From the NCBI GenBank assembly GCA_002359055.1, contig DEQC01000089.1, forward strand, positions 13,079 through 32,304: a DNA stretch of 19,226 nucleotides. Direction: 5' to 3'. A program made the position numbers and the translations under genes. Each line of letters begins with the position of its first letter. Position 1 is the stretch's first letter. This document shows, one piece after another, positions 1-6,914 of the stretch. This stretch comes from Flavobacteriales bacterium UBA3376. Its GTDB lineage: Bacteria; Bacteroidota; Bacteroidia; Flavobacteriales; Weeksellaceae. The notes under the pieces are model-generated. The model worked only from the letters and a program-made list of their open reading frames with translations, was not told the DNA's origin and made no database searches.

Positions 1-551
1 TTTTTTGCCAACACCGGAATGTATCGATGCATATCGCCATGTAATTCCAATTCTTTCACAACTTCTGCTCGATATGCCTTGAGTCCACAGTTGAAATCGT
101 GCAATTCCAAACCTGAAACTTTTCTTGCGACTGAGTTAAAGAGTTTGGAAGGAAGATTTTTGGTCAATTTTGGGTCTTGTCGATTTTGTTTCCATCCAGA
201 AATTATATCCGCATTTTCTGATTGTAACATTTCATAAAGTTCAGGAATTTCTTCAGGGAAATCTTGTAAATCAGCATCCATAGTGATAACGACTTCGCCT
301 TTGACCTTAGGAAATGCAGCCATCAATGCTTGAGATTTTCCGTAATTTTTTCTGAACCTTACTGCTTTGATTTCGGGGTTTCCATCTGCGAGGAATTCTA
401 TGATTTTCCATGAATTATCGGTGCTCCCATCATCAATAAATATTACTTCGAATGTAAAGTTGTTTTGAATACAAACCGATTTGATTCTTTGAAACAATTC
501 TTCAATCGAATCCTGTTCATTGAGCAAAGGGATGACAATCGATAAATCCAT
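1..551 (-). CDS. GT2 glycosyltransferase, polyprenyl-phosphate type (3' end cut off)
   Basis: The N-terminal 183 residues of a family 2 glycosyltransferase; the reading frame is open to the left edge, so the C-terminus is outside the window. Seen: the opening MDLSIVIPLLNE, the nucleotide-binding DDGS at residues 40-43, the metal-binding DAD within MDADLQD at 91-97, and the acceptor-side stretch HDFNCGLKAYR at 151-161. This pattern fits the DPM1/GtrB-like subgroup, which moves a sugar from a nucleotide donor to a polyprenyl phosphate at the inner membrane. Relatives often end in two membrane helices, which would lie beyond the edge. The start is ATG at 551; an ATG at 554 would add one Met and overlaps the stop of the upstream DUF4199 gene as TAATG, suggesting translational coupling. 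The donor and acceptor cannot be told from sequence. Confidence 0.9.
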   Translation of the reverse strand, partial: MDLSIVIPLLNEQDSIEELFQRIKSVCIQNNFTFEVIFIDDGSTDNSWKIIEFLADGNPEIKAVRFRKNYGKSQALMAAFPKVKGEVVITMDADLQDFPEEIPELYEMLQSENADIISGWKQNRQDPKLTKNLPSKLFNSVARKVSGLELHDFNCGLKAYRAEVVKELELHGDMHRYIPVLAK

Positions 552-553
552 CA

Positions 554-1105
554 TTAAACGCGTTTGTTTTTAAATAATTGAGCGAAAAGAACTCCAATGA
601 TCAAATAGTAGAACAAAATCATTGAATAATATATGAAAAAGTTTTTACCGCTGAAAAGATTGTATTCCAAATTGCTGATAATTTCTTTTTCTGCCATGAT
701 TTTATCGCCTTCTTCCAACATGGTTTGCTCATCTATATTGCCATATCTCAATTCGACTAAACCTCTTTTCAAACTATCTTGAGCCCATTCGCCAGTGGTG
801 TTGAAAAATATAAATATCGAAGCCAAACTGAGCAAACCTCCAACGAACATAGGAATAAATCCTAATTTTAATGCTTTTTGAAAGCTTAGAACTTCCTTTT
901 TGGCAGAGCCATAAACCCCATAAAAAGCTACTCCTGCATAAATTGGTGGTAATATGAATGAACAAATGATAGCAGAATAGTTGAAGTAATCTGCATCAGT
1001 TATATCTCCTCTGGTTGAAAAAAGATAAAATAAAAGGAAAAAAAGTGCCATTGTAATAATAAATAGCACCATCGCAAGTTTTGCAATTTTTTGATTTATT
1101 TTCAT
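554..1105 (-). CDS. DUF4199 family membrane protein
   Basis: A 183-residue integral membrane protein with four hydrophobic segments at about residues 8-29, 43-65, 80-102 and 156-178. Between the third and fourth lies a charged stretch (about 103-150) rich in Glu and Lys. The length, topology and YAGVAFYGVYG-type second helix fit DUF4199, a family found mainly in Bacteroidota. No biochemical function is established for it. Its stop codon shares a base with the start of the GT2 gene downstream (TAATG), and this gene pair is, as I recall, often found together in the phylum; that suggests a link to lipid-linked sugar transfer, but this is inference. A TACATTTG box four bases before the ATG may give it its own, nearly leaderless, promoter. 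Confidence 0.8.
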   Translation of the reverse strand: MKINQKIAKLAMVLFIITMALFFLLFYLFSTRGDITDADYFNYSAIICSFILPPIYAGVAFYGVYGSAKKEVLSFQKALKLGFIPMFVGGLLSLASIFIFFNTTGEWAQDSLKRGLVELRYGNIDEQTMLEEGDKIMAEKEIISNLEYNLFSGKNFFIYYSMILFYYLIIGVLFAQLFKNKRV

Positions 1106-1109
1106 TCGA

Positions 1110-1117
1110 CAAATGTA
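1110..1117 (-). promoter_or_regulatory. -7 promoter box before the DUF4199 gene
   Basis: Read on the minus strand, TACATTTG exactly matches the Bacteroidota -7 consensus TAnnTTTG and ends four bases before the ATG at 1105. It sits in the 27-base gap after msrB, so the downstream pair may be transcribed separately from aroB-msrB. No TTTG -33 element is seen at the expected spacing, which lowers confidence. Confidence 0.4.
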
Positions 1118-1132
1118 AGAATATAATAGCGA

Positions 1133-1633
1133 TTAATCTTCTGACTTTTCTTCGAAATCTAATGAGAGTGAATTGACGCAATATCTGAGACCTGTTTCAG
1201 TTGGACCATCATTGAATACATGTCCTAAATGACCGCCACAACTTCCACAAAGTATTTCAGTTCTAACCATGCCATGAGATGTGTCCAACTTCTCGATGAT
1301 TTTCCCAGTTTCGATTTCTCTGTCAAAACTCGGCCAACCACAATGAGCGTCAAATTTTGAATCCGAACTGAACAAAACCTCTCCACATCCTGCGCATGTA
1401 TAAACACCTTTTTCGAAATGCATATTGTATTGCCCTGTATAAGGTCTTTCCGTTCCAGCTTGTCTCAAAACATAATATTGCTCTTCAGTCAACTCTGCTT
1501 TCCATTCTTCATCCGTCTTATTTACTTTGAATTGTTTGTTGTTTTCTTCCATTGTATATTGTTTTATAGAATGTTTTCCACAAGAAAAAAGTAGGAGTAA
1601 ACTTAAAAAATACATCGACTTTTTCATCATCAT
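1133..1633 (-). CDS. msrB: peptide-methionine (R)-S-oxide reductase, predicted lipoprotein
   Basis: MsrB reduces methionine-R-sulfoxide in oxidised proteins. In the 166-residue product the MsrB domain covers about residues 40-160. Two CxxC zinc sites are seen (C80/C83 in CAGC and C129/C132 in CGSC), with the catalytic Cys at C152 in RYCVNS and a probable resolving Cys at C98 in HCGWPSF. The N-terminus is a charged start, a hydrophobic run and FSC at 16-18, a plausible lipoprotein signal peptide with lipidation at C18. The enzyme would therefore work in the envelope rather than the cytoplasm. Three ATGs in a row open the gene; the first is used here. It lies 39 bases after aroB and 27 bases before the DUF4199 gene, all on one strand, so co-transcription with aroB is likely. 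Confidence 0.95.
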   Translation of the reverse strand: MMMKKSMYFLSLLLLFSCGKHSIKQYTMEENNKQFKVNKTDEEWKAELTEEQYYVLRQAGTERPYTGQYNMHFEKGVYTCAGCGEVLFSSDSKFDAHCGWPSFDREIETGKIIEKLDTSHGMVRTEILCGSCGGHLGHVFNDGPTETGLRYCVNSLSLDFEEKSED

Positions 1634-1672
1634 TCTTTACTTTTTTTGCTCAAATAATATGCCGATAGACGA

Positions 1673-2731
1673 TCAATACTGCTCTAATTTTCGGTTGTAT
1701 TCTAAAATGGTTTGATGAATCGAATTTTTGTCGATAAACACATCAAAGGTCGATTGTCCCAATCCGTTGATTAAACTAAAGTTAATTTGACTCTTTTGAT
1801 TTTTTTTGTCCAACTTCATTTTGTCGATGAGTGGAGAAATTGCATTTTCAGGAATTCTAACTTTTGGGAAAATCTTTAAAATGTTTCTAAAAATTCCATC
1901 AACTTCCATTTCATTCAACATATTTTTATGGTAACTCAATAAACTTTCAATCAACATTCCGACTGCGATTGCTTCGCCATGAAGTAAATAATTTTCTGAA
2001 TTCATAAATTCACTTTCAATGGCATGTCCGATGGTGTGACCAAAGTTCAAAGTTTTTCTTATTCCTTGGTCATTTGGATCTCGCTCAACTATTTCGATTT
2101 TAATTTTTGTTGAATCTATGATTAAATCTTTGATGGATTCTGAATTTATTTGTTGAATCGAACAGATGTTTTCCCAATGTTTTTTATTGTGTATCAATCC
2201 ATGTTTTAGCATTTCGGCAAGGCCTGATAAAAATTCTCTTTTTTCAAGAGTTTTTAAAAAATCCGCGTGAATAAAAGTTGCCATTGGAAATGCATAAGCT
2301 CCAATTATATTTTTTGTGTCGTCTAAATTAATTCCCGTTTTTCCACCAATTGAAGCATCGACCATTGCCAACAATGAAGTAGGAACATTGATAAAATCGA
2401 TTCCTCTCATAAAAGTAGCAGCGACAAATCCTCCGATATCACTCACCATTCCACCGCCTAAATTTATCAATAAAATTTTTCGCGAATTTCTTATTTCAAT
2501 CAATTTCCTCCAAATCAATTCAGCATTTCGAATGTTTTTACTTCTTTCGCCAACTTCGATTGAGAAATTATGAATTTCGATGTTTGAATTCAATTGACTT
2601 TTCAAAATAGGCAAACAATGTTTTTCGGTGTTTTTATCGCACAAGACAAAAATCACTTCGAATTGATTGATTGAAATTAACTCATTTATTTTCAGGAAAA
2701 TATCTTCATCGTAAACAAGTTGTTGTTTCAT
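1673..2731 (-). CDS. aroB: 3-dehydroquinate synthase
   Basis: The second step of the shikimate pathway: it converts DAHP to 3-dehydroquinate with NAD+ and a divalent metal, in the cytoplasm. The 352 residues are a full-length AroB. Seen: the NAD-binding GGGMVSD at 92-98, VPTSLLAMVDASIGGKTGIN at 116-135, and the metal ligands by family pattern, E173 (LAEMLKHG), H232 (NFGHTIGH) and H251 (HGEAIAVGM). The start ATG at 2731 gives MKQQLVYDED and leaves 85 bases to the divergent GlmU-like gene, so both promoters share that gap. It is the first gene of the minus-strand run that continues into msrB. Nothing is missing or unusual. Confidence 0.97.
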   Translation of the reverse strand: MKQQLVYDEDIFLKINELISINQFEVIFVLCDKNTEKHCLPILKSQLNSNIEIHNFSIEVGERSKNIRNAELIWRKLIEIRNSRKILLINLGGGMVSDIGGFVAATFMRGIDFINVPTSLLAMVDASIGGKTGINLDDTKNIIGAYAFPMATFIHADFLKTLEKREFLSGLAEMLKHGLIHNKKHWENICSIQQINSESIKDLIIDSTKIKIEIVERDPNDQGIRKTLNFGHTIGHAIESEFMNSENYLLHGEAIAVGMLIESLLSYHKNMLNEMEVDGIFRNILKIFPKVRIPENAISPLIDKMKLDKKNQKSQINFSLINGLGQSTFDVFIDKNSIHQTILEYNRKLEQY

Positions 2732-2792
2732 TCTTTGTTGATTTGTTTTGCAATTTAATTAATTATTAGCTGGCAACTCTTCAAATAAAGTT

Positions 2793-2800
2793 TAAATTTG
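2793..2800 (+). promoter_or_regulatory. -7 promoter box before the GlmU-like gene
   Basis: TAAATTTG is an exact TAnnTTTG match ending 16 bases before the ATG at 2817. It lies in the 85-base divergent gap shared with aroB. A clear -33 TTTG is not seen. Confidence 0.5.
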
Positions 2801-2816
2801 TGAAAACACATCTTAG

Positions 2817-3986
2817 ATGAATATAGTTCTTTTTGATGATATTGAGTGGTCGCAGCTTAGGCCATTGACATTGACCAAACCAGTTGCTGAATTGCGAATG
2901 GGTATTTTAACTTTCAAGGAAAGGTGGATGAAATTGATGGAAGGAGAATATAGCTATTTGACTTCCGATTATTTGTCAGAGAAATATCCGTTGCATTTAG
3001 AAAAGTCAAATTTATTTATCAATCCAGCTTATTTTCCCAATCAATTATTGGTCGATATGACCAAAGCTTTAAAAGCAGGAGAAAGTATATGGTTAAATGA
3101 TCGATTGATCGCAGCGAATTGTTCTTATGATGAGTTCCAAGATTTGGATGCATTAAAGAAGCGTGGCCAATCATTTGAGGGAGGATTGATATGTATTGAG
3201 CGATTATGGGATTTGTTTACACATAATCCATATGCATTGAGGATGGATTTCGATTTGTTGACGAAGGATGTACTTTCAGAGAAGATTTCATCGACCAATG
3301 GTGTTTTCAATGCAAAGAATATTTTCATAGAAAAAGGAGCGGAGGTTGAATATTCGATTTTGAATGCCAAGGAAGGACCTATATATATTGGAAAGAATGC
3401 CGAAGTGATGGAAGGAAGTATGATCAGAGGTGGATTGGCTTTATGTGAAGGAGCGAAAGTCAATATGGGAACGAAGATTTATTCGGGCACGACGATTGGT
3501 CCTTATTGCAAAGTCGGTGGTGAAATCAATAATTCCATTTTGATGGGATATTCGAACAAAGGACATGAAGGGTTTTTAGGGAATTCTGTCATAGGAGAAT
3601 GGTGTAATTTAGGAGCCGACACCAATAATTCCAATTTGAAAAACAATTATTCCAACATCAGAATCTGGGATTACACAACTCAGGATTATATAGATACCGG
3701 ATTACAGTTTTTTGGATTGGTGATGGGAGATTTTTCAAAAACAGCTATCAATAGTCAATTCAATACAGGAACTATTATAGGAGTATCGGCCAATGTGTTT
3801 GAATCAGGATTTCCACCCAAATACATACCATCGTTTAGTTGGGGAGGAGGAAAGAATTCAGAAAGGTTTGATTTGGAGAAAAGTTATGAATCTGCTTCAA
3901 AAATGATGGAGAGAAGAAAAAAGATATTAACCGAAAGCGACAAAAGTATTTTAAAGAATATATTTACAAAAGCTATTGATTATTAA
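2817..3986 (+). CDS. GlmU-like putative sugar nucleotidyltransferase/acetyltransferase
   Basis: A 389-residue protein matching the Bacteroidota alternative GlmU family, proposed to be a UDP-GlcNAc diphosphorylase and/or glucosamine-1-phosphate N-acetyltransferase. The N-terminus has VLFDD at 4-8 and RPLTLTKPVAELRMGIL at 15-31, the family's version of the nucleotidyltransferase start; the classical GlmU GxGTRM motif is absent. From about 155 to 330 there are hexapeptide-type repeats (for example IYIGKNAEV, AKVNMGTKI, TTIGPYCKV) expected to form a left-handed beta helix, as in acyltransferases. The role in UDP-GlcNAc synthesis is inferred from family naming and from glmM at 8425-9807. Because the N-terminal domain departs from GlmU, activity of both halves is unproven. 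Confidence 0.85.
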   Translation: MNIVLFDDIEWSQLRPLTLTKPVAELRMGILTFKERWMKLMEGEYSYLTSDYLSEKYPLHLEKSNLFINPAYFPNQLLVDMTKALKAGESIWLNDRLIAANCSYDEFQDLDALKKRGQSFEGGLICIERLWDLFTHNPYALRMDFDLLTKDVLSEKISSTNGVFNAKNIFIEKGAEVEYSILNAKEGPIYIGKNAEVMEGSMIRGGLALCEGAKVNMGTKIYSGTTIGPYCKVGGEINNSILMGYSNKGHEGFLGNSVIGEWCNLGADTNNSNLKNNYSNIRIWDYTTQDYIDTGLQFFGLVMGDFSKTAINSQFNTGTIIGVSANVFESGFPPKYIPSFSWGGGKNSERFDLEKSYESASKMMERRKKILTESDKSILKNIFTKAIDY

Positions 3987-4033
3987 TTGTTTATGGTTGG
4001 TAAGTTTTTGATATAATTGATTTATTAAACAGT

Positions 4034-4049
4034 TGATTGTTAATAATCA
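4034..4049. repeat. imperfect inverted repeat TGATT-N6-AATCA
   Basis: TGATT (4034-4038) and AATCA (4045-4049) flank a six-base AT-rich centre, about 35 bases upstream of the -7 box of the capA-like gene. A close version with a two-base centre lies at 6687-6698 ahead of lpd. It could be a regulator site or chance in AT-rich DNA. Confidence 0.25.
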
Positions 4050-4082
4050 TATGTTAAAAATGGGTTAATTAATAAATATTCT

Positions 4083-4090
4083 TAAATTTG
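4083..4090 (+). promoter_or_regulatory. -7 promoter box before the capA-like gene
   Basis: TAAATTTG is an exact TAnnTTTG match ending 27 bases before the ATG at 4118. A TTG start at 4088 would lie inside this box, so it argues for starting translation at 4118. Confidence 0.55.
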
Positions 4091-4117
4091 CCCTCTGTAA
4101 GTAAAGAACTAAATGTA

Positions 4118-5158
4118 ATGACTGGAACTTATAACAACGTTTTAGAACTGATTGGAAATACGCCATTGGTTCGACTAAACAAAATAGGCCAAGAAATTCC
4201 AGGTGAGGTTTACGCTAAGTTAGAAAGTTACAACCCGGGACATTCGACCAAAGACAGAATTGCTTTGCATATCATTGAAGAAGCAGAAAAACAAGGACTT
4301 CTAAAACCAGGAGCGACTATTGTTGAGACAACTTCAGGAAACACAGGATTTAGTGTTGCGATGGTAAGCATAGTGAAGGGCTACAAATGTATTTTAGCAG
4401 TTTCAGATAAGACAAAAGATGAAAAAATTGCATATTTAAAAGCATTAGGTGCCAAGGTTTTTGTTTGTCCGGCGAATGTACCAGCTGACGACCCAAGATC
4501 TTATTATGAAGTAGCCAAAAGAATTGCGGAAGAAACACCAAATTCTATTTATATCAATCAGTATTTTAATTTAAAAAATATTGAAGCCCATTATTTGACT
4601 ACTGGACCTGAAATTTGGGAACAAACTAAAGGAAAAATTACACATTTAATCGCTTGTTGTGGAACGGGAGGTACTCTTTCAGGATCTGCGAGATATTTGA
4701 AAGAACAAAACCCAGATATCAAAATCATAGGCGTAGATGCTTATGGATCTATTTTGAAAAAATATCACGAAACAGGTGAAGTGGACAAAGATGAAATTTA
4801 TCCGTACCGCATCGAAGGCTTAGGGAAAAATTTAGTACCTCATGCAACCGATTTCAATATAATCGATAAATTCGTAAAAGTAACTGACGAAGAAAGTGCA
4901 TATAGAACACGTGAAATTGCTTTGAAAGAAGGTATCATGGGTGGATACACCAGCGGTGCTGTCGTTCAAGCTTATTCACAGCTAAAAGACGAATTTTCTT
5001 CAGAGGATTGTGTGGTATTGATTTTTCCAGATCATGGATCAAGATATATTACCAAAGTCTTTAGTGATGAATGGATGCAAGAAGAAGGATTTACAAACAG
5101 TAAATTGAACGGTTTGGAATCTGGAGCTACTGTTCATCATGTAGAAAAAATGCTATGA
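4118..5158 (+). CDS. capA: cystathionine-beta-synthase-like PLP enzyme, probable cysteate synthase CapA
   Basis: A 346-residue PLP enzyme of the cysteine synthase/cystathionine beta-synthase fold. Seen: NTPLVRLNKI at 14-23, the Schiff-base lysine K45 in PGHSTKDRIA, substrate loop TTSGNTG at 71-77, PLP-phosphate loop GTGGT at 182-186, and the ring-nitrogen region GGYTSGA at 275-281. The tail motif PDHGSRYITKVFSDEWM (304-320) is CBS-like, but the regulatory CBS domain pair is missing. CapA enzymes of Bacteroidota, described as close to cystathionine beta-synthase, make L-cysteate from O-phosphoserine and sulfite. That role is inferred mainly from the alpha-oxoamine synthase next door. Alternatives are cystathionine beta-synthase or cysteine synthase. 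The frame also opens with TTG at 4088, but that lies in the promoter box; ATG at 4118 starts MTGTYNNVLE. Confidence 0.8.
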   Translation: MTGTYNNVLELIGNTPLVRLNKIGQEIPGEVYAKLESYNPGHSTKDRIALHIIEEAEKQGLLKPGATIVETTSGNTGFSVAMVSIVKGYKCILAVSDKTKDEKIAYLKALGAKVFVCPANVPADDPRSYYEVAKRIAEETPNSIYINQYFNLKNIEAHYLTTGPEIWEQTKGKITHLIACCGTGGTLSGSARYLKEQNPDIKIIGVDAYGSILKKYHETGEVDKDEIYPYRIEGLGKNLVPHATDFNIIDKFVKVTDEESAYRTREIALKEGIMGGYTSGAVVQAYSQLKDEFSSEDCVVLIFPDHGSRYITKVFSDEWMQEEGFTNSKLNGLESGATVHHVEKML

Positions 5159-5181
5159 AAATAATTGTATAGAATAATATA

Positions 5182-5218
5182 GCAAATGCTCCCAATATAG
5201 AATTGTGGAGCATTTTGC
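5182..5218 (+). terminator. hairpin between capA-like and capB-like genes
   Basis: GCAAATGCTCC at 5182-5192 pairs with GGAGCATTTTGC at 5207-5218 with one bulged base, and the loop is 14 bases. It is followed by TTAAAT rather than a clean T run. It may be a partial terminator or an RNA-processing or stability hairpin setting the ratio of the two genes. Confidence 0.6.
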
Positions 5219-5241
5219 TTAAATAAAATTGAAGATTTATT

Positions 5242-6504
5242 ATGATGGATATATTTGATAGAATAAAAAACAATCCTGGTCCGTTGGGACAATTTGCTGA
5301 TTATGGTGAAGGTTATTTTATTTTCCCAGAATTAGAAGGTGAATTAGGACCAAGAATGAAATTTAAAGGAAAAGACGTTATTGTTTGGAGTTTAAATAAC
5401 TACTTAGGTTTAGCGAATCATCCAGAAGTAAGAAAAGCTGATGCTGATGCAGCTGCAAAATACGGTATGGCTTATCCTATGGGAGCAAGAGCGATGACTG
5501 GTCAAACCAAATACCATGCGCAATTGGAAAATGAATTGGCAGAATTTACAGGAAAAGAAGCTGCCTATCTTGTGAATTACGGATACATGGGTATGGTGTC
5601 TGCCATCGATGCTTTGGTGACCAAAAATGATGTTATCGTTTATGATATAGAATCTCACGCTTGTATCGTTGACGGTGTTCGTTTGCATATGGGTAAAAGA
5701 TTTACCTATCAACATAACGATATGGATAGCTTGAGAAAGAACTTGGAAAGAGCCGAAAAAATTACAAGAGTTACCGGTGGTGGTATTTTGGTAATTACCG
5801 AAGGTGTTTTCGGAATGATGGCTGAACAAGGTAAACTTAAAGAAATCTGTGCCCTTAAAAAAGAATTTAACTTCAGACTATTGGTCGACGATGCACATGG
5901 TTTAGGAACTTTAGGTAAAACTGGTGCTGGTGCAGGTGAAGAGCAAGGTGTTCAAGATCAAATCGATGTTTACTTTGGAACCTTTGCTAAATCTTTTGCT
6001 GGAATTGGTGGATTCTTCTCAGGAGATAAAGAAGTGATTCGCTATTTGAAATACAATATGCGTTCTCAAATCTTCGCAAAATCTCTTCCTATGCCAATGG
6101 TTATGGGTGCTTTGAAAAGAATTGAATTGATCAGAAATCATCCTGAATACAAAGATAAATTGTGGGAGAATGTTGAAAAAATTCAATCAGGTCTGAAAGC
6201 AAGAAACTTTAACTTAGGAAAATCAAACACACCTGTAACGCCGGTTATCTTAGAAGGAAGCCCAGTCGAAGCGACTATTATGGCAAAAGACCTAAGAGAA
6301 AATCATGGCATCTTTGTTTCAGTTGTAGTTTATCCAGTAATTCCAAAAGGAACGATCATCTTTAGAATTATTCCTACTGCAGTTCATACTGATGAAGATA
6401 TAGAATTGACTTTAGAAGCTTTCTCAGCTATACGCGAAAAGTTAGATTCTGGATTCTATAAAAAAGAAGCAGAAAAAATAGATTTAGATTACACTCAGTA
6501 TTAA
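5242..6504 (+). CDS. capB: alpha-oxoamine synthase, probable cysteate C-fatty acyltransferase CapB
   Basis: A 420-residue fold-type I PLP enzyme of the alpha-oxoamine synthase family (Kbl, BioF, serine palmitoyltransferase). Seen: SLNNYLGLANHP at 50-61, ESHACIVDG with the ring-stacking His H139, DDAHGLGTLG at 216-225 with the PLP-binding Asp/His, and the Schiff-base lysine K250 in GTFAKSFAGIGGF. AKSFAGIGGF resembles serine palmitoyltransferase more than Kbl. Next to a probable cysteate synthase, the best role is decarboxylative condensation of cysteate with a fatty acyl thioester to 3-ketocapnine, the first lipid step of sulfonolipid synthesis. Close homologues are often annotated as 2-amino-3-ketobutyrate CoA ligase; no threonine dehydrogenase is nearby to support that. 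The start may be ATG 5242 or 5245. A strong terminator follows at 6526-6560. Confidence 0.8.
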   Translation: MMDIFDRIKNNPGPLGQFADYGEGYFIFPELEGELGPRMKFKGKDVIVWSLNNYLGLANHPEVRKADADAAAKYGMAYPMGARAMTGQTKYHAQLENELAEFTGKEAAYLVNYGYMGMVSAIDALVTKNDVIVYDIESHACIVDGVRLHMGKRFTYQHNDMDSLRKNLERAEKITRVTGGGILVITEGVFGMMAEQGKLKEICALKKEFNFRLLVDDAHGLGTLGKTGAGAGEEQGVQDQIDVYFGTFAKSFAGIGGFFSGDKEVIRYLKYNMRSQIFAKSLPMPMVMGALKRIELIRNHPEYKDKLWENVEKIQSGLKARNFNLGKSNTPVTPVILEGSPVEATIMAKDLRENHGIFVSVVVYPVIPKGTIIFRIIPTAVHTDEDIELTLEAFSAIREKLDSGFYKKEAEKIDLDYTQY

Positions 6505-6525
6505 ATCATAATTTTCAAACATAAT

Positions 6526-6560
6526 AAAACCCCATGAAACACTGTTTTATGGGGTTTTTA
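6526..6560 (+). terminator. terminator of the capB-like gene
   Basis: AAAACCCCATGAAACA (6526-6541) pairs with TGTTTTATGGGGTTTT (6543-6558) with one G-U wobble; the innermost pairs must open to form the loop. The hairpin ends in a T run, and on both strands the A/T flanks fit an intrinsic terminator. Confidence 0.85.
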
Positions 6561-6871
6561 CTTGTAAGTAAAATATAATGACTGGTCAACTGGCTTGGAA
6601 GAGAATACATTAAAGGCGTGAATTCTATCTAAATAAAAACAAACTTGAAAAGTAAAAAAAATATAATTAATTTTCTTCTAAACTGTTGATTGTAATCATG
6701 CAACTATAAGATGATTAAATTTCAAATGGTTGCTTCAAAATTTTAATTTCTCTTAAAGAAAATTAATTTTTACAAATCATTGACACTAATCTTAAGCTAA
6801 ATTTAACTTTATATCAATTATAACTTGCCATTTTTTCAAAGGCTATTTCTGTTAAAATCAGATTAAATCCT
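6561..6871. other. AT-rich gap ahead of lpd, no gene seen
   Basis: About 310 bases between the capB terminator and the lpd promoter. No open frame with a plausible start, no RNA gene and no repeat array is seen. The one structured item is a short inverted repeat TGATTGTAATCA at 6687-6698, similar to the site ahead of the capA-like gene. The rest is strongly A/T-rich and probably upstream control sequence or spacer. Confidence 0.6.
6687..6698. repeat. inverted repeat TGATT-GT-AATCA
   Basis: A five-base inverted repeat with a two-base centre, about 175 bases upstream of the lpd -7 box. The preceding bases GTTGATTGT and following AATCAT also occur at 4032-4050 with four extra bases in the centre. 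Confidence 0.25.
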
Positions 6872-6879
6872 TATTTTTG
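6872..6879 (+). promoter_or_regulatory. -7 promoter box before lpd
   Basis: TATTTTTG is an exact TAnnTTTG match 35 bases before the ATG at 6915. TCTG at 6848-6851, one base from the TTTG -33 element, lies 20 bases upstream. Confidence 0.5.
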
Positions 6880-6914
6880 TACATTAAATTTTAAGTAAAA
6901 AAAATAAAAATATT

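Noticed and set aside
5410..5829. A 139-codon frame opposite the capB-like gene
   Set aside because: It lies entirely antisense to a well-supported enzyme and its Ser/His/Phe-rich product looks like a shadow translation.
5242..6504. Assignment as 2-amino-3-ketobutyrate CoA ligase (Kbl)
   Set aside because: No threonine dehydrogenase gene is adjacent, the lysine motif is closer to serine palmitoyltransferase, and the neighbour fits cysteate synthesis. Not excluded without phylogeny.
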